A stretch of DNA of 64,000 nt from Rhizobium sp. Leaf371 (GCF_001424045.1 NZ_LMQB01000026.1:124001-188000), one strand, 5' to 3'; positions 1-10,716 are shown, numbered from the stretch's first letter. Numbers and translations: made by a program. The notes: generated from the sequence alone by a model not told the origin.

Positions 1-219
1 CATCTGCCCGGGCTTGATCGATTTCAGCACGTTCGCGCCAACGGCCTTTTCGCGCACGCGGTCGGTGAACGACCGCACGACTTCCAGCGCCACGTCGGCT
101 TCCAGCAGCGCACGGCGAACCTCGCGCAGGGCCGCCGAAACATCGGCTTCCGACAGCGCACCGCGTCCCGTCAATCCGTTGAGGATCGAACCAAGGCGGT
201 CCTGGAGGCTTTCAAACAT
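1..219 (-). CDS. ffh: Signal recognition particle protein Ffh (5' end only)
   Basis: The minus strand encodes the first 73 residues of Ffh, the SRP54 GTPase that binds signal sequences together with 4.5S RNA and delivers ribosomes to FtsY. The visible part begins MFESLQDRLGSILNGLTGRG and continues with helices of the N domain (LREVRRALLEADVALEVV, then FTDRVREKAVG). This is the standard alphaproteobacterial opening. The G and M domains lie outside the window. The start ATG is at 219-217, preceded by a GGAAGAG-like ribosome site. The receptor gene ftsY is only about 5 kb away on the other strand. Identity is very likely; only the N domain can be checked here. Confidence 0.93.
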   Translation of the reverse strand, partial: MFESLQDRLGSILNGLTGRGALSEADVSAALREVRRALLEADVALEVVRSFTDRVREKAVGANVLKSIKPGQM

Positions 220-588
220 CGGCTCTTCCTTTTCGTCTGCGAGCATGTGCCGCAAACGTGGGTTCCGGGTCGTTTTGAAACAAGACGCAAAGCCGAACGG
301 CACCCGAGGGCGCATCGCGCTGTCGGGTGTTGACCTCCGGGAACGTTTATACCTTAAAAGGGTCCCGGTCGGCGGCTCGGAGTCGTGTCTCGTCGCAGAT
401 GGAGCGCGGTAAACAGCAAACCGCCCGGAAAGTCAAGGCTCAGCGCCATCCCACGGTCTGCGGCGCGCCCATCGGGGCTGCGATGCCGACGCTTTCCGAT
501 GGCGCCGGCACGAAAAAGCCGCCATCATCCGCCGCGTCAAGCGCCGCTTACATCGGAACGGTGAGACGGCTCTTTCACGGAGACAGGC
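220..588. other. Intergenic region, ffh / metallo-hydrolase divergent spacer
   Basis: About 370 bases lie between the divergent starts of ffh and the Tat-exported hydrolase gene, and the promoters of both should be here. On the minus strand a TATAAA stretch (near 347-352) could be a -10 element for ffh, but no convincing -35 is visible. Reading frames that cross this stretch have no recognisable protein content. I see no RNA gene. Confidence 0.4.
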
Positions 589-1689
589 ATGAAACGCCGT
601 ACATTCTTCAAATGGTCGCTGGCCGGCGCCCTGGTCGCCGTGTCCGGCGGGATCACGGCAAGGAGCAGCATGGCCGCCAACCGCTACTACAAAGGCCCTG
701 TCAGCGATCATTTCGACGGCACGCGGTTCTTCAACCCGGGCGGCGTCGAGCCGAACGGCTTTGGCGACCTGCTGCGCTGGCGGTTCAACGGGCAAAAGGC
801 GACCTGGCCGGAGACGCCCGATCCCCGCGCGACCGTGGTGAAGCCGGACGCGGCGGTCAACGGGCAGGCCCTGCGCGTCACCATGGTCGGCCACGCCTCC
901 ATGCTGATCCAGGTGGCCGGTCTCAACATTCTGACCGATCCCGTCTGGTCGGAGCGCGCAAGCCCCGTCTCCTTCGCCGGCCCGCGCCGCGTCTCGCCGC
1001 CCGGCATCCGCCTCGAGGACCTGCCCCGCATCGATGTCGTGCTGATCAGCCACAACCATTACGACCATCTGGACCAGCCGACGATCGCGAGCCTCGAGGA
1101 AGCGCACAAGCCGACCTTCGTGACGCCGCTCGGCAACGACGTCTTCATCCGCAAGGTGGCGCCCGACGCGCGCATCGCGCTGATGGACTGGGGCGATGCG
1201 CTCGATGTCGCGGAGGGCGTCAAGATCCATTGCGAGCCGGCGCATCACTGGTCGGCGCGGGGGCTGGGAGACCGGCGAAAGGCGCTCTGGGCGGCCTTCG
1301 TCCTCTCGACGCCGGCGGGTCGGATCTACCATGTCGGCGACACGGGCTTCCATGACGGCATCAACTATCGGGCAGCGGGCGAGAAATACGGCAGCTTCCG
1401 CCTCGCCATCCTGCCGATCGGCGCCTACGAGCCGCGCTGGTTCATGAAAGGGCAGCACCAGAACCCCGACGAAGCCATTCAAGGCATGCGCCTTGCGAAC
1501 GCCGCCTCTGTCGTCGGCCATCACTTCGCGACCATCCAGCTGACCGACGAGGCGATGGACGCGCCGGAAAAGGCGCTGGTCGCAGCGCTTCAGAAACACG
1601 ATATCGACCCCGCCCGCGTCCGCCCGCTTCACGCCGGCGAAGTGTTCGACGTGCCCCAGGACGTATCCGCGCAAAGGACCCCCGCATGA
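589..1689 (+). CDS. Tat-exported MBL-fold metallo-hydrolase (RomA/NAPE-PLD-like)
   Basis: This is a 366-residue member of the metallo-beta-lactamase superfamily, in the branch with RomA and N-acyl-phosphatidylethanolamine phospholipase D. The N-terminus ([20 protein letters not shown]) resembles a Tat signal, suggesting export to the periplasm. Metal-binding motifs are in the expected order: VGHASMLIQ, then the hallmark SHNHYDHLD around residue 150, [22 protein letters not shown] and a late VGHHF. The start ATG follows GGAG at good spacing. The stop overlaps the next gene in an ATGA, so the two are probably co-translated. The substrate is not predictable; related proteins act on phospholipids or lactones. 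Confidence 0.82.
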   Translation: MKRRTFFKWSLAGALVAVSGGITARSSMAANRYYKGPVSDHFDGTRFFNPGGVEPNGFGDLLRWRFNGQKATWPETPDPRATVVKPDAAVNGQALRVTMVGHASMLIQVAGLNILTDPVWSERASPVSFAGPRRVSPPGIRLEDLPRIDVVLISHNHYDHLDQPTIASLEEAHKPTFVTPLGNDVFIRKVAPDARIALMDWGDALDVAEGVKIHCEPAHHWSARGLGDRRKALWAAFVLSTPAGRIYHVGDTGFHDGINYRAAGEKYGSFRLAILPIGAYEPRWFMKGQHQNPDEAIQGMRLANAASVVGHHFATIQLTDEAMDAPEKALVAALQKHDIDPARVRPLHAGEVFDVPQDVSAQRTPA

Positions 1690-2642
1690 CCACCCCCTTT
1701 CACCAGCCGGTGGACGCCGCCGAAGTCCCGCGCTTTGCCGGCCACTCCACCTTCATGCGGCTGCCCGCCGTTGCCGACGCCACCGGCCTCGACATCGCGC
1801 TCGTCGGCATTCCCTGGGATGGCGGCACCACCAACCGGGCCGGCGCCCGCCATGGGCCGCGCGAGGTGCGCAACCAGTCGAGCCTGATGCGGCGCGTCCA
1901 CCACGTCACGCTGACCGAGCCGTTCAGCCTCGCCAATGTCGCCGATGTCGGCGATCTCAGCGTCAATCCGATCGATCTTCTCGACGGGTTGAAGCGGATC
2001 GAGACCGGGATGCGCGCCATCGTGGACGCAGGTGCCATTCCGCTGTCCGTCGGCGGCGATCACCTGACGACGCTGCCGGTGATGCGCGCCGTGGCGGCCG
2101 GCGGCCCGGTCGGCATGATCCATTTCGACGCCCATTCCGACACCAACGACACGTATTTCGGCGGCAATCCCTATACCCACGGCACGCCCTTCCGCCGCGC
2201 GATCGAGGAAGGCCTGCTCGATCCCAAACGCACGGTGCAGATCGGCATTCGCGGCTCGATCTACGCGACCGACGAGCACGACTGGGCGCGCGCGCAGGGC
2301 ATCCGCGTCATCTATATGGAGGAATGCACCCGGCGCGGCATCGCCGACGTCATGGCGGAGGCCCGCGGCATCGCCGGGGACGGGCGGACCTATGTGAGCT
2401 TCGACATCGACTGCATCGACCCGTCCATGGCGCCGGGAACCGGAACGCCCGAGATCGGCGGCTTTACCACGCGCGAGGCGCAGGCGCTGGTGCGGGAACT
2501 CGCGGGCGTGCGGATCGTCGGGGCCGACGTCGTGGAGGTCGCCCCGCCTTTCGATGTCGCCGGCATGACGGCGCTGGCCGGCGCGACCATCCTGTTCGAG
2601 CTGCTCTGCGTGATCGCCGAGGGTGTCGCCGCGCGCCGCTGA
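1686..2642 (+). CDS. speB: Agmatinase / arginase-family ureohydrolase
   Basis: This 318-residue protein belongs to the ureohydrolase family, which cleaves guanidino compounds to urea and an amine with two Mn ions. All metal-ligand motifs are present: [15 protein letters not shown] and [18 protein letters not shown]. The sequence is closer to agmatinase than to arginase, but guanidinobutyrase and guanidinopropionase share these motifs, so the exact substrate is uncertain. It begins inside the stop codon of the metallo-hydrolase gene (ATGA), which implies a two-gene operon. About 95 bases separate it from dapF. Confidence 0.8.
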   Translation: MTTPFHQPVDAAEVPRFAGHSTFMRLPAVADATGLDIALVGIPWDGGTTNRAGARHGPREVRNQSSLMRRVHHVTLTEPFSLANVADVGDLSVNPIDLLDGLKRIETGMRAIVDAGAIPLSVGGDHLTTLPVMRAVAAGGPVGMIHFDAHSDTNDTYFGGNPYTHGTPFRRAIEEGLLDPKRTVQIGIRGSIYATDEHDWARAQGIRVIYMEECTRRGIADVMAEARGIAGDGRTYVSFDIDCIDPSMAPGTGTPEIGGFTTREAQALVRELAGVRIVGADVVEVAPPFDVAGMTALAGATILFELLCVIAEGVAARR

Positions 2643-2737
2643 CGGCAATCCTGCGCCGATCCCGCCCTCTGGTAATCGCGGCTGTTTTCCGCCATATACG
2701 CCCTCTCGCAAGGCCTTTGCGCAAGGTATGGACAGGC

Positions 2738-3697
2738 ATGGACACGACGGTCGAATTCGCAAGGATGAACGGGCTTGGCAATGCCATCCTGGTCGTGGAC
2801 ATGCGCGGCCGGAGCGATGCCGTGACCCCGGCCGCCGCCATCGCGCTCAATGCCGACCCGCAGACCCGCTTCGACCAGATCATGGCGATCCATGACCCGA
2901 AGGCCGCGGGAACCGACGCCTGGATCGACATTCTGAACTGCGACGGCACCAAGGCGCAGGCCTGCGGCAACGGCACGCGCTGCGTGGTGCAGGCGCTGGC
3001 GGCGGAAACCGGCCGCAAGACCTTCGCCTTCCACACGGTCGCCGGCGTCCTCAATGCCGAGGAACATGCCGACGGCACGATTTCCGTCGATATGGGCAAG
3101 CCGGTGTTCGACTGGAACCGCATTCCCCTCGCCGAAGACTTCCACGACACGAGCCGCATCGAGCTGCAGATCGGCCCGATCGACGATCCCGTGCTGCATT
3201 CGCCCTCCGTCATGTCGATGGGCAATCCGCATGCGATCTTCTGGGTGGATCGCGACGTCATGTCCTACGATCTCGCGCGCTTCGGTCCGCTGCTCGAAAA
3301 CCACCCGATGTTTCCCGAGCGCGCCAATATCACGCTTGCGGAGGTGACATCGCAGGGCGCCATGACGACCCGCACATGGGAACGCGGCGCCGGGCTGACG
3401 CTCGCCTGCGGCTCTGCCGCCTGCGCCGCCGCCGTCAGCGGCGCCCGCACGGGGCGCACCGGCCGCAAGGTGGCGGTGACCGTCGCCAGCGCCGTTCCCA
3501 AGGGCGTGCTGACCATCGACTGGCGCGAGCGCGACGATCATGTCGTCATGACGGGCCCTGCCGCCTGGGAATGGTCCGGCCGCGTCGATCCGCTGACGGG
3601 CGCCTTCACACGGGATCCGGAACCCGTCAATGCGGAGGCACAAGCGACAGGGGCTCAGGCGATAGGGGCGCTGGCGATAGGGGCACAGGCAGAGTGA
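2738..3697 (+). CDS. dapF: Diaminopimelate epimerase
   Basis: DapF interconverts LL- and meso-diaminopimelate in lysine and peptidoglycan synthesis. The two catalytic cysteines are visible in their motifs, ACGNGTRC near residue 77 and [11 protein letters not shown] near residue 225. I chose the ATG at 2738 ([15 protein letters not shown]); the frame stays open further upstream, but the family starts here. At 319 residues it is longer than usual because of an alanine/glutamine-rich C-terminal tail encoded by three 15-bp tandem repeats. The stop codon overlaps the GTG start of mtaB, so the two genes are coupled. Confidence 0.95.
   Translation: MDTTVEFARMNGLGNAILVVDMRGRSDAVTPAAAIALNADPQTRFDQIMAIHDPKAAGTDAWIDILNCDGTKAQACGNGTRCVVQALAAETGRKTFAFHTVAGVLNAEEHADGTISVDMGKPVFDWNRIPLAEDFHDTSRIELQIGPIDDPVLHSPSVMSMGNPHAIFWVDRDVMSYDLARFGPLLENHPMFPERANITLAEVTSQGAMTTRTWERGAGLTLACGSAACAAAVSGARTGRTGRKVAVTVASAVPKGVLTIDWRERDDHVVMTGPAAWEWSGRVDPLTGAFTRDPEPVNAEAQATGAQAIGALAIGAQAE
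3647..3691 (+). repeat. 3 x 15-bp in-frame tandem repeat at the end of dapF
   Basis: Three consecutive 15-base units (pattern AYAGGGGCNCNGGCR) encode [10 protein letters not shown] and IGAQA as the last residues of DapF, immediately before the overlapping mtaB start. The unit length is a multiple of three, so gain or loss of copies would not break the frame. Confidence 0.8.
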
Positions 3698-4968
3698 GCG
3701 GCGTCGAGATCATCACCTTCGGCTGCCGCCTCAACACCTATGAATCCGAAGTAATGCGCGGGGCGGCCGAAAAGGCCGGCCTGAACAATGCCGTACTGGT
3801 CAACACCTGCGCGGTCACCGGCGAGGCCGTGCGCCAGGCGCGCAAGGCGATCCGCCGCGCACGGCGCGCGCATCCGGACGCCCGCATCATCGTCACCGGC
3901 TGTGCCGCCCAGACCGAGGCCGGCACCTTCGCCGCCATGCCCGAGGTGGACGCCGTTCTCGGCAATGCGGAAAAGCTGGTCAGCAGCGCCTATCGCGCCT
4001 TGCCGGATTTCGGCGTTGCCGGCGAGGAGAAGCTGCGCGTCAACGACATCATGAGCGTGCGCGAAACCGCGCCGCAGATGGTGCGGATGATCGAGGGCCA
4101 TGTGCGCGCCTTCGTGCAGGTGCAGAACGGCTGCGACCATCGCTGCACCTTCTGTATCATCCCCTATGGCCGCGGCAATTCCCGCTCGGTGCCGATGGGC
4201 GCGGTGGTCGATCAGGCCCGCATGCTGGTGGAGAACGGCTACCGTGAGATCGTGCTGACCGGTGTCGATGCCACCAGCTATGGCGGCGACCTGCCCGGCA
4301 CGCCGACGCTCGGCCTGCTCGCCAGGACGCTCCTGAAGCAGGTGCCGGAGCTTGCCCGCCTGCGCCTCTCCTCCATCGACAGCATCGAGGCCGACCGGCA
4401 CCTGATCGACCTCATCGCCGACGAGCCGCGCTTCATGCCGCATCTGCATCTCTCGCTGCAGCATGGCGACGACATGATCCTCAAGCGGATGAAGCGGCGG
4501 CATTCGCGCGCCGACGCGCTCGCCTTCATCACCGAGGCCCGTCGCCTGCGCCCCGGCATCGCCTTCGGCGCCGATATGATCGCCGGCTTTCCGACCGAGA
4601 CGGAAGAGATGTTCGCCCAGGCGGGGACGCTGGCGCAGGAAGCCGACATCGCCAGCCTGCACGTCTTCCCCTACAGCCCGCGCGAAGGCACGCCCGCCGC
4701 CCGCATGCCGCAGCACGATCCTCTCCTCATCCGGGAGCGCGCCGCGCGCCTGCGCGCGATCGGCGAGGACCTCGCGCGCCGTCATCTGGCCTCCATGGTC
4801 GGCACCGCGCAGACCGTGCTGGTGGAGAGCAACGGCGCCGGCCATACGGAAAATTTCACCCGCGTCGCGACACCGGGGCTTGAGCCCCGCTCGCTGGTCG
4901 CGACGACGATCACGGGCCACGATGGCAAGAACCTCTCCATCGCCACCGCCGAAAGACAGGCCGCGTGA
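3694..4968 (+). CDS. mtaB: tRNA t6A37 methylthiotransferase MtaB
   Basis: This is a radical-SAM enzyme that converts t6A37 of ANN-decoding tRNAs to ms2t6A. The N-terminal domain carries the three cysteines of the first Fe-S cluster ([29 protein letters not shown]). The radical-SAM motif CDHRCTFC lies near residue 148, and a TRAM-like RNA-binding region ends the protein. The start is a GTG overlapping the dapF stop (GTGA), giving 424 residues, normal for MtaB. MiaB is excluded by the FGCRLN motif and the overall MtaB-like pattern. The dapF-mtaB pair is common in alphaproteobacteria. Confidence 0.93.
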   Translation: MSGVEIITFGCRLNTYESEVMRGAAEKAGLNNAVLVNTCAVTGEAVRQARKAIRRARRAHPDARIIVTGCAAQTEAGTFAAMPEVDAVLGNAEKLVSSAYRALPDFGVAGEEKLRVNDIMSVRETAPQMVRMIEGHVRAFVQVQNGCDHRCTFCIIPYGRGNSRSVPMGAVVDQARMLVENGYREIVLTGVDATSYGGDLPGTPTLGLLARTLLKQVPELARLRLSSIDSIEADRHLIDLIADEPRFMPHLHLSLQHGDDMILKRMKRRHSRADALAFITEARRLRPGIAFGADMIAGFPTETEEMFAQAGTLAQEADIASLHVFPYSPREGTPAARMPQHDPLLIRERAARLRAIGEDLARRHLASMVGTAQTVLVESNGAGHTENFTRVATPGLEPRSLVATTITGHDGKNLSIATAERQAA

Positions 4969-5000
4969 TATGAGCGGCCCTACAGGTTTCAGGATATAAG

Positions 5001-6413
5001 ATGGCGTTCGACTTCCTCAAAAGGGTCTTCACATTCGACCAGGTGCCGCCGGAAACACCGGCCGCCCCGCCCGCGGACGCGCGTGCGCCGGATGCCGCCC
5101 CGACCGTGGAAAGCGCACCCCAGATCCCGACCCCCGCGGCAGAAGATGCCAAGGCGTTCGAACCGTCCGATGCCATCGCCGACGCCGCCCTGCCCGTGGC
5201 CGACGATCCTGTTCTCGCCGAGGAGATCGCCACGGCCGGAGGCCCTGCCGCCGATGACGATGCTTCTGAAGACGACGCGGACGAAAACGACGAGCCACTG
5301 CTCCCGCTTCCGGCTGCCGAAGAGATCGGCGATCTCGGCATCGTCCCCCTGTCGCTGCTCGAAGCGGAGGCAGCGCTTGCTCCCGGCGAAAGCCCGACCG
5401 CCGATCTTGACCGACAGCGCGACCTCTCCGCCTTGCCCGCAGGCTTTGCCACGGGCCCGGCGCCTGAACCGGAAGCCGCCCCCGAGACGGAGCGCCTGAC
5501 CTGGTTCCAGCGCCTGCGCGCCGGCCTGTCGCGCACCTCCTCGCAGCTCACCGGACAGATCACCGCGCTCTTCACCAAGCGAAAGCTGGACGACGCGACG
5601 CTCGAAGAGCTGGAAGACCTCCTGATCCAGGCCGACCTCGGCGTCGAGACCGCGTTGCGCATCACCGACACGCTCGCCTCCGAGCGCTACGGCCGCGATG
5701 TGTCCGGCGCGGATGTCTCGCGCATCATGGCCAACGAGATCACCAAGGTCCTCGCCCCCGTCGCCAAGCCGCTGCAGCTCGACCTCAACCATCGTCCCCA
5801 TGTCATCCTCGTCGTCGGCGTCAACGGCACCGGCAAGACGACGACCATCGGCAAGCTTGCGGCAAAGCTCTCCGGCGCGGGCCTGAAGGTGATGCTCGCC
5901 GCCGGCGATACCTTCCGCGCCGCCGCCATCGAGCAGCTGAAGATCTGGGCCGACCGCACGAACAGCCACATCGTCTCCTCCAAGCTCGGCGCGGACGCAG
6001 CCGGCCTGGCCTATGAAGCCTTCGAGGAGGCGCGCCGGCAGAAGAGCGACGTGCTGATCATCGACACCGCCGGCCGTCTGCAAAACCGCACGGAGCTGAT
6101 GGCCGAGCTTGAAAAGATCGTCCGCGTGCTCGGCAAGCTCGATCCCGACGCGCCGCACACCGTGCTGCAGACGCTGGACGCGACCACCGGGCAGAATGCG
6201 CTCAATCAGGTGGAGATCTTCCGCAACGTCGCCGGCGTCAACGGCCTGATCATGACCAAGCTGGACGGAACCGCACGCGGCGGCATCCTCGTCGCCATCT
6301 CCGCCAAGCACAAGCTGCCGGTCTATTTCATCGGCGTCGGCGAGGGCATCGACGATCTCGAACCGTTCGAGGCGCAGGAGTTCGCCGAGGCGATCGCCGG
6401 GATCGCGGAATAG
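5001..6413 (+). CDS. ftsY: Signal recognition particle receptor FtsY
   Basis: FtsY is the membrane-associated GTPase that receives ribosome-nascent-chain-SRP complexes. Residues 1 to about 165 form a long acidic, alanine/proline-rich A domain. The NG domain follows, with G1 [13 protein letters not shown], the insertion-box segment [12 protein letters not shown]3 DTAGRLQN and G4 [10 protein letters not shown]. The length (470 residues) is typical of alphaproteobacterial FtsY. The ribosome site AGGAT precedes ATG at 5001. It lies 32 bases after mtaB and probably belongs to the dapF-mtaB-ftsY transcript. Its partner Ffh begins at the left edge of the window. Confidence 0.97.
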   Translation: MAFDFLKRVFTFDQVPPETPAAPPADARAPDAAPTVESAPQIPTPAAEDAKAFEPSDAIADAALPVADDPVLAEEIATAGGPAADDDASEDDADENDEPLLPLPAAEEIGDLGIVPLSLLEAEAALAPGESPTADLDRQRDLSALPAGFATGPAPEPEAAPETERLTWFQRLRAGLSRTSSQLTGQITALFTKRKLDDATLEELEDLLIQADLGVETALRITDTLASERYGRDVSGADVSRIMANEITKVLAPVAKPLQLDLNHRPHVILVVGVNGTGKTTTIGKLAAKLSGAGLKVMLAAGDTFRAAAIEQLKIWADRTNSHIVSSKLGADAAGLAYEAFEEARRQKSDVLIIDTAGRLQNRTELMAELEKIVRVLGKLDPDAPHTVLQTLDATTGQNALNQVEIFRNVAGVNGLIMTKLDGTARGGILVAISAKHKLPVYFIGVGEGIDDLEPFEAQEFAEAIAGIAE

Positions 6414-6493
6414 ACGCGCTTCTCCGCCGAAATTCCGCCGCCGTCTGCGGCCACATCACACGCACCTCACCCGAAGACCACAAGGCAGAGACG

Positions 6494-7177
6494 ATGAAGA
6501 CCGAACGGCCCGTAGACACCGACGTCACGCCGACACCGGCCGAGCGACACCATCCGGGCCTCAAGCTCGCGCTGGAACTCGGCCCCCTCCTGGTCTTCTT
6601 CTTTGCCAATCTGCGCGGACCCTGGCTTGCCGAGACCTTTCCGGTCCTGACCGAGCTTGGCGGACCGCTGTTCATCGCTACCGGCCTCTTCATGGCGGCA
6701 ACGGTGATCTCGCTGGTCGTCTCCAAGATCGTGCTCGGCCATCTCCCGGTCATGCCCTTCGTCTCGGGCATCGTCGTCGTGGTGTTCGGCTCGCTGTCGA
6801 TCTGGCTGCAGAACGACACCTTCATCAAGATGAAGCCGACCATCGTCAACACGCTGTTCGGCGCGGTGCTTCTGGGCGGCCTGTTCTTCGGCAAGTCGCT
6901 GCTCGGCCACGTCTTCAACGCCGCCTTTCAGCTGGACGCGGCCGGCTGGCGCAAGCTGACGCTGCGCTGGGGCATCTTCTTCCTGTTCCTGGCCGTCCTC
7001 AACGAGGTGGTCTGGCGCGGTGCCGCGGTCTGGTATGCGCCGGATGCGCAGGCCGCCGACGATTTCTGGGTGGCGTTCAAGGTCTGGGGCACCATGCCGA
7101 TCACCATCCTCTTCACCATGGCGCAGATGCCGCTGATCCTGCGCCATTCCGTCGAAACCGCATCCGACAAGCCATGA
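6494..7177 (+). CDS. yciB: Inner membrane-spanning protein YciB (septation protein A family)
   Basis: This is a polytopic membrane protein of 227 residues with about five transmembrane helices. It shows family features such as [10 protein letters not shown] near the start, LNEVVWR in the C-terminal third and a final FTMAQMPLI helix. YciB/IspZ proteins are linked to cell-envelope synthesis and septation; the molecular activity is not established. The stop overlaps the next ATG (ATGA), indicating coupling with the DUF2585 gene. Confidence 0.88.
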   Translation: MKTERPVDTDVTPTPAERHHPGLKLALELGPLLVFFFANLRGPWLAETFPVLTELGGPLFIATGLFMAATVISLVVSKIVLGHLPVMPFVSGIVVVVFGSLSIWLQNDTFIKMKPTIVNTLFGAVLLGGLFFGKSLLGHVFNAAFQLDAAGWRKLTLRWGIFFLFLAVLNEVVWRGAAVWYAPDAQAADDFWVAFKVWGTMPITILFTMAQMPLILRHSVETASDKP

Positions 7178-7767
7178 CCTCCGTTCCCCCGGTCGAGGCC
7201 CTGCCCAAAAGTCGCACCCTTCTCTGGATCGGCGCCGGCCTTGCCGTGCTCGCGCTTCAGGTGGCCGTGGAGCTTTTCATGGGGCGGACGCCGATCTGCA
7301 CCTGCGGATTCGTCAAGCTGTTCGAACCCGTGGTCAACAGTCCCGGAAATTCCCAGCACCTTGCCGACTGGTACACGCCCTCCCACATCATTCACGGCTT
7401 CCTGTTCTATGCGCTGACCCGCTGGCTGTCTCCGGGAAAGCCGTTCACGGCCCGGCTGTTCGTCGCGACCGTCATCGAGGCGGGCTGGGAGCTGCTCGAA
7501 AACTCGCCCATCATCATCGAGCGCTATCGCTCCGCGACCGTCTCGCTGAACTATGTCGGCGACAGCGTGCTGAACTCGGCCATGGACACCGTCTTCATGG
7601 GGCTCGGCTTTCTCGCCGCCGCCCGCCTGCCCGTCGCCGTCACGATCGTCCTCGCCATCGTCTTCGAACTTTTCACCGGCTGGCTGATCCGCGACAACCT
7701 GACGCTCAACGTGCTGATGCTCGTCTGGCCGCTGGACGCGGTCAAGGCCTGGCAGGGCGCGCTCTGA
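7174..7767 (+). CDS. DUF2585 (UPF0314) family membrane protein
   Basis: This 197-residue protein has several hydrophobic helices, a CTCG motif near residue 40 and the family signature of the segment [20 protein letters not shown]. Alphaproteobacteria often carry this family; no function is known. It overlaps yciB by four bases and faces the ccm operon tail to tail with almost no spacer. Confidence 0.8.
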   Translation: MTSVPPVEALPKSRTLLWIGAGLAVLALQVAVELFMGRTPICTCGFVKLFEPVVNSPGNSQHLADWYTPSHIIHGFLFYALTRWLSPGKPFTARLFVATVIEAGWELLENSPIIIERYRSATVSLNYVGDSVLNSAMDTVFMGLGFLAAARLPVAVTIVLAIVFELFTGWLIRDNLTLNVLMLVWPLDAVKAWQGAL

Positions 7768-7770
7768 CGC

Positions 7771-8367
7771 TTACGAGCCGCCCGCAGCCTTCTCGATGGC
7801 AGGCATCAGGCCTTCGCTGAGGCTGCGATCGTCGAAGGGGCCGACGCGCTTGTAGAGGATCGTGCCGTCCGGGCCGACGAGGTAGGATTCCGGAATGCCA
7901 TAGACGCCCCAGTCGATCGCGGCCCGACCACGCGGATCGACGCCGACGGCGGAGAAGGGATTGCCGAGCTCACCGAGGAAACGCAGCGCGTTGTCCGTCT
8001 GGTCCTTGTAGTTGATGCCGACGACCCGCAGGCGCGGGTCCTTCGCCAGAGCCAGCATGATCGGATTTTCCGCGCGGCAAGGCACGCACCACGACGCCCA
8101 GACATTGACGAGCGTCAGCCTGCCCTTGACCGCCGCATCGGTCAGCGCCGGCATGGGGACGTCCTTCAACGTCGCGCCTTCCAGAGGCGGAAGCGCCAGC
8201 GACGGCGCTTTCGTGCCGATCAGCGCGGACGGAATCTCGCTGATATCGCGACCGGAATCGAGCTGGCTCCAGAACATGGCGGCCAGACAGGCAAAGATGG
8301 TGAGCGGCAGGAGCGCAAGCGCGATCCGCCCCTTCGCCGTGCCGCGGCGCTCCGGCAGCGCGCTCAC
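7771..8367 (-). CDS. ccmG: Thiol:disulfide interchange protein CcmG/DsbE
   Basis: CcmG is a membrane-anchored periplasmic thioredoxin that reduces apocytochrome c before heme attachment. A single N-terminal TM helix (ALALLPLTIFACLAAMF) is followed by a thioredoxin fold with active site WASWCVPC and the family GIPESYLVGPDG loop. I chose the GTG at 8367 (198 residues), which overlaps the ccmD stop. Upstream sequence in the same frame is the ccmC/ccmD coding region read out of frame. It is the last gene of the ccm operon. Confidence 0.94.
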   Translation of the reverse strand: MSALPERRGTAKGRIALALLPLTIFACLAAMFWSQLDSGRDISEIPSALIGTKAPSLALPPLEGATLKDVPMPALTDAAVKGRLTLVNVWASWCVPCRAENPIMLALAKDPRLRVVGINYKDQTDNALRFLGELGNPFSAVGVDPRGRAAIDWGVYGIPESYLVGPDGTILYKRVGPFDDRSLSEGLMPAIEKAAGGS

Positions 8368-8531
8368 GGCGCACCTCCGCCGGCCGAGCGGCGGCGGATG
8401 CCGGCATCCTCCAGCGCCTTCAATTCGCGCCGCCGTGCACGCGCGTCGAGGACGACCCAGCCGATGAGACCGGCGCTGATGATCAGTGCCGCGCCATAGC
8501 TGGCAGCGACATAGGCCAGATGCGCGCTCAT
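8364..8531 (-). CDS. ccmD: Heme exporter protein CcmD
   Basis: This 55-residue single-pass protein (MSAHLAYVAASYGAALIISA...) ends in a basic stretch RARRRELKALEDAG, which is the CcmD pattern. CcmD helps release heme-loaded CcmE from the CcmABC complex. It overlaps both neighbours: its ATG sits in the ccmC stop and its stop overlaps the ccmG GTG. It is easily missed because of its size. Confidence 0.9.
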   Translation of the reverse strand: MSAHLAYVAASYGAALIISAGLIGWVVLDARARRRELKALEDAGIRRRSAGGGAP

Positions 8532-9286
8532 GCGGACGCCGCCCCGCGTGCCGCCTGCCGGCGCATGGCCGCGATCCGCCGCCGCCAGATTTCCGTGCGC
8601 ATGGCCGCCAGATGCAGCGTGAAGAACAGGCAGGTGAAAGCGAGCGCCATGACGAGCAGCGGTCGCAGGAATTCCGGATCGATCGCCGAACCGCCGAGAC
8701 GCAGCACGCTGGCCGGCTGGTGCAGCGTGTTCCACCAGTCGACCGAGAACTTGATGATCGGAATGTTGACGAAACCGACCAGGATGAGCACGGCCGAGAC
8801 CTTCGCCGCCCGACCGGCATCGTCCATGGCGCGGTTGAGCGCGATCAGGCCGAGATACATCAGGAACAGGATGAAGACGGAGGTCAGCCGCGCGTCCCAC
8901 ACCCACCAGGTCCCCCACATCGGCTTGCCCCAGAGCGAGCCGGTGATGAGGGCCAGCGCCGTGAAGCCCGCGCCGATCGGAGCTGCGCATTTCGCCGCGA
9001 CGTCGGCCAGCGGGTGGCGCCAGACGAGCGTGCCGAGGGCGGACGCCGCCATCACCGAATAGCCCATCATCGACAACCAGGCGGCGGGTACATGGATATA
9101 CATGATCCGCACCGTCTCGCCCTGCTGATAGTCGGCCGCGGTGGTGAAACAGAGCGTCAACCCGACGGCAAAGAGCACGGCCGTCAGGCCCGCAAGCCAG
9201 GGCAGCAGCCGCCCGGCCAGTGCGACGAAGCGCGTCGGATTGGCAAGATCGGTAAAGCTGCGAATGGCAAGGCTTCTGTCAGACAT
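8528..9286 (-). CDS. ccmC: Heme exporter protein CcmC
   Basis: CcmC is a six-TM heme-handling protein that loads heme onto CcmE on the periplasmic side. The tryptophan-rich WWD signature is clear (MWGTWWVWDARLTS near residue 135), and a conserved periplasmic histidine follows in VDWWNTLHQPAS. The length of 252 residues is normal. The gene overlaps ccmD by four bases. Confidence 0.96.
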   Translation of the reverse strand: MSDRSLAIRSFTDLANPTRFVALAGRLLPWLAGLTAVLFAVGLTLCFTTAADYQQGETVRIMYIHVPAAWLSMMGYSVMAASALGTLVWRHPLADVAAKCAAPIGAGFTALALITGSLWGKPMWGTWWVWDARLTSVFILFLMYLGLIALNRAMDDAGRAAKVSAVLILVGFVNIPIIKFSVDWWNTLHQPASVLRLGGSAIDPEFLRPLLVMALAFTCLFFTLHLAAMRTEIWRRRIAAMRRQAARGAASA

Positions 9287-9356
9287 GCGCTCTCTCTACC
9301 AAGTTCGATAGGTCTCTTCAATGAAGCTCACGGCACAGGGAATGGTCACCTTTGCG

Positions 9357-10016
9357 TCATTCCGAGGCGGCGCGCAGGGCGACGGCCGCCGCCGCCGGGC
9401 CGATGACGGCGAAGAACAGGGTGATGGCGATCAGGATCAGGAACGGCGGCAGGAAGGGCGCGGGGTCCTCGACGGCGGCATAGGCCGCGCTGACGCCGAA
9501 GATGAGCACGGGCACGACGAGCGGCAGCACGAGGATGGACACCAGAAGCCCGCCGCGCGGCAGGGCGACGGCAACCGCAGCGCCCATCGCGCCGATCAGC
9601 GTGATCGCCGGCGTTCCCGCAAGCAGCGTCAGCATCGTCGCGCCGATCGCCTGCGGCTCCATGTTGAGGAAGAGGCCGAGCAGCGGCGAGACGAGCACGA
9701 GCGGCAGGCCGGACGCCGTCCAATGGGCAAGGCACTTGATGAAGACGGTGAACACCAGCGGCGTCTCCTGCATCAGCATCACGTCGAGAGCTCCGTCCTC
9801 GCGCTCGGCCTGGAACAGGCGTTCGAGACCAAGCAGCGAGGCGAGCAGCGCGCCGATCCACAGCATGGCCGGCCCGACCCGCGCCAGGAGCTTCAGGTCC
9901 GGCCCGAGCCCGAAGGGCACGACCGCGACGACCGCGAGGAAGAACAGGATGCCGGTCAGCGCACCGCCGCCGGCCCGCGTCGCAAGCTTCAGATCGCGCA
10001 GGAAGAGCGCCGTCAT
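9357..10016 (-). CDS. ccmB: Heme exporter protein CcmB
   Basis: CcmB is the integral membrane subunit of the CcmAB ATPase that supports release of holo-CcmE. It has six hydrophobic segments and the family motif AEREDGALDVMLMQ near residue 70. I prefer ATG 10016 (MTALFLRDLKLA, 219 residues); a GTG nine bases upstream is also possible. The gene follows ccmA by about 50 bases. Confidence 0.95.
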   Translation of the reverse strand: MTALFLRDLKLATRAGGGALTGILFFLAVVAVVPFGLGPDLKLLARVGPAMLWIGALLASLLGLERLFQAEREDGALDVMLMQETPLVFTVFIKCLAHWTASGLPLVLVSPLLGLFLNMEPQAIGATMLTLLAGTPAITLIGAMGAAVAVALPRGGLLVSILVLPLVVPVLIFGVSAAYAAVEDPAPFLPPFLILIAITLFFAVIGPAAAAVALRAASE

Positions 10017-10065
10017 GGCCCGCACCCCGGAACAGGCAGGACGGGTGGACAGCAGCGACCGATCC

Positions 10066-10716
10066 TCATGCCGGCACCGCGAAGCCGGCCATGGTCAGCA
10101 TCTGCGCCCCCGGCACATCGAGCGCCTGGTGCGTGGCGGCGATGACGATGCCGCCGGTGGCCCGGTGTCCGGCGATCAGCGCCTCCACCATCCGTTCGCT
10201 CGCCGTGTCGAGGGCCGCCGTCGGTTCGTCCATGAGCCAGACCGGGCGGTGCGCGACCAGAAGCCGGGCAAGGGCCGCGCGGCGCTGCTGCCCGGCCGAG
10301 AGATAACCGAACGGCAGACCCCCGAGACCGCCGAGACCGACCGCCTCGAGGGCCTGAACCGTTTTGCCGGTCGCGTCGATGGGCTCTGCCACGTCATCGG
10401 TCGCCTGCGTGAACCGCGACCAGAACAGGAGGTTTTCCGCGACGGTCAGGTCGCGTTTCATCGCGTTTCGGTGGCCGAGATAGTGGAGTGATTCGCGCAC
10501 CGGCACTGTTGGATCCGTGCCCCCCTCGATGAGGATCGTGCCGCTGTCGGCCGGATAGAGACCGGCGAGCGTTCGCAGGAAGGTGGACTTTCCGGTGCCG
10601 TTCCGACCGGTGACCAGCAGTGCGCCGCCGGCCTCCAGAAGCAGGGAAATCTCCCGGAAGATCGGGTCTTCGCCGCGGCTGGCGCCCAGCCCGTCCACAC
10701 GCAGGCGAAATGGCAT
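10066..10716 (-). CDS. ccmA: Cytochrome c biogenesis ATP-binding protein CcmA
   Basis: This is the ABC ATPase of the CcmABCD heme-handling complex. It shows Walker A GRNGTGKST, the ABC signature LSAGQQRR and Walker B VWLMDEPTAALD in 216 residues. The start at 10716 has AAAAGGA upstream. It is the first gene of the operon ccmA-B-C-D-G, divergent from acnA. ccmE, ccmF and ccmH are not in this window. Confidence 0.95.
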   Translation of the reverse strand: MPFRLRVDGLGASRGEDPIFREISLLLEAGGALLVTGRNGTGKSTFLRTLAGLYPADSGTILIEGGTDPTVPVRESLHYLGHRNAMKRDLTVAENLLFWSRFTQATDDVAEPIDATGKTVQALEAVGLGGLGGLPFGYLSAGQQRRAALARLLVAHRPVWLMDEPTAALDTASERMVEALIAGHRATGGIVIAATHQALDVPGAQMLTMAGFAVPA

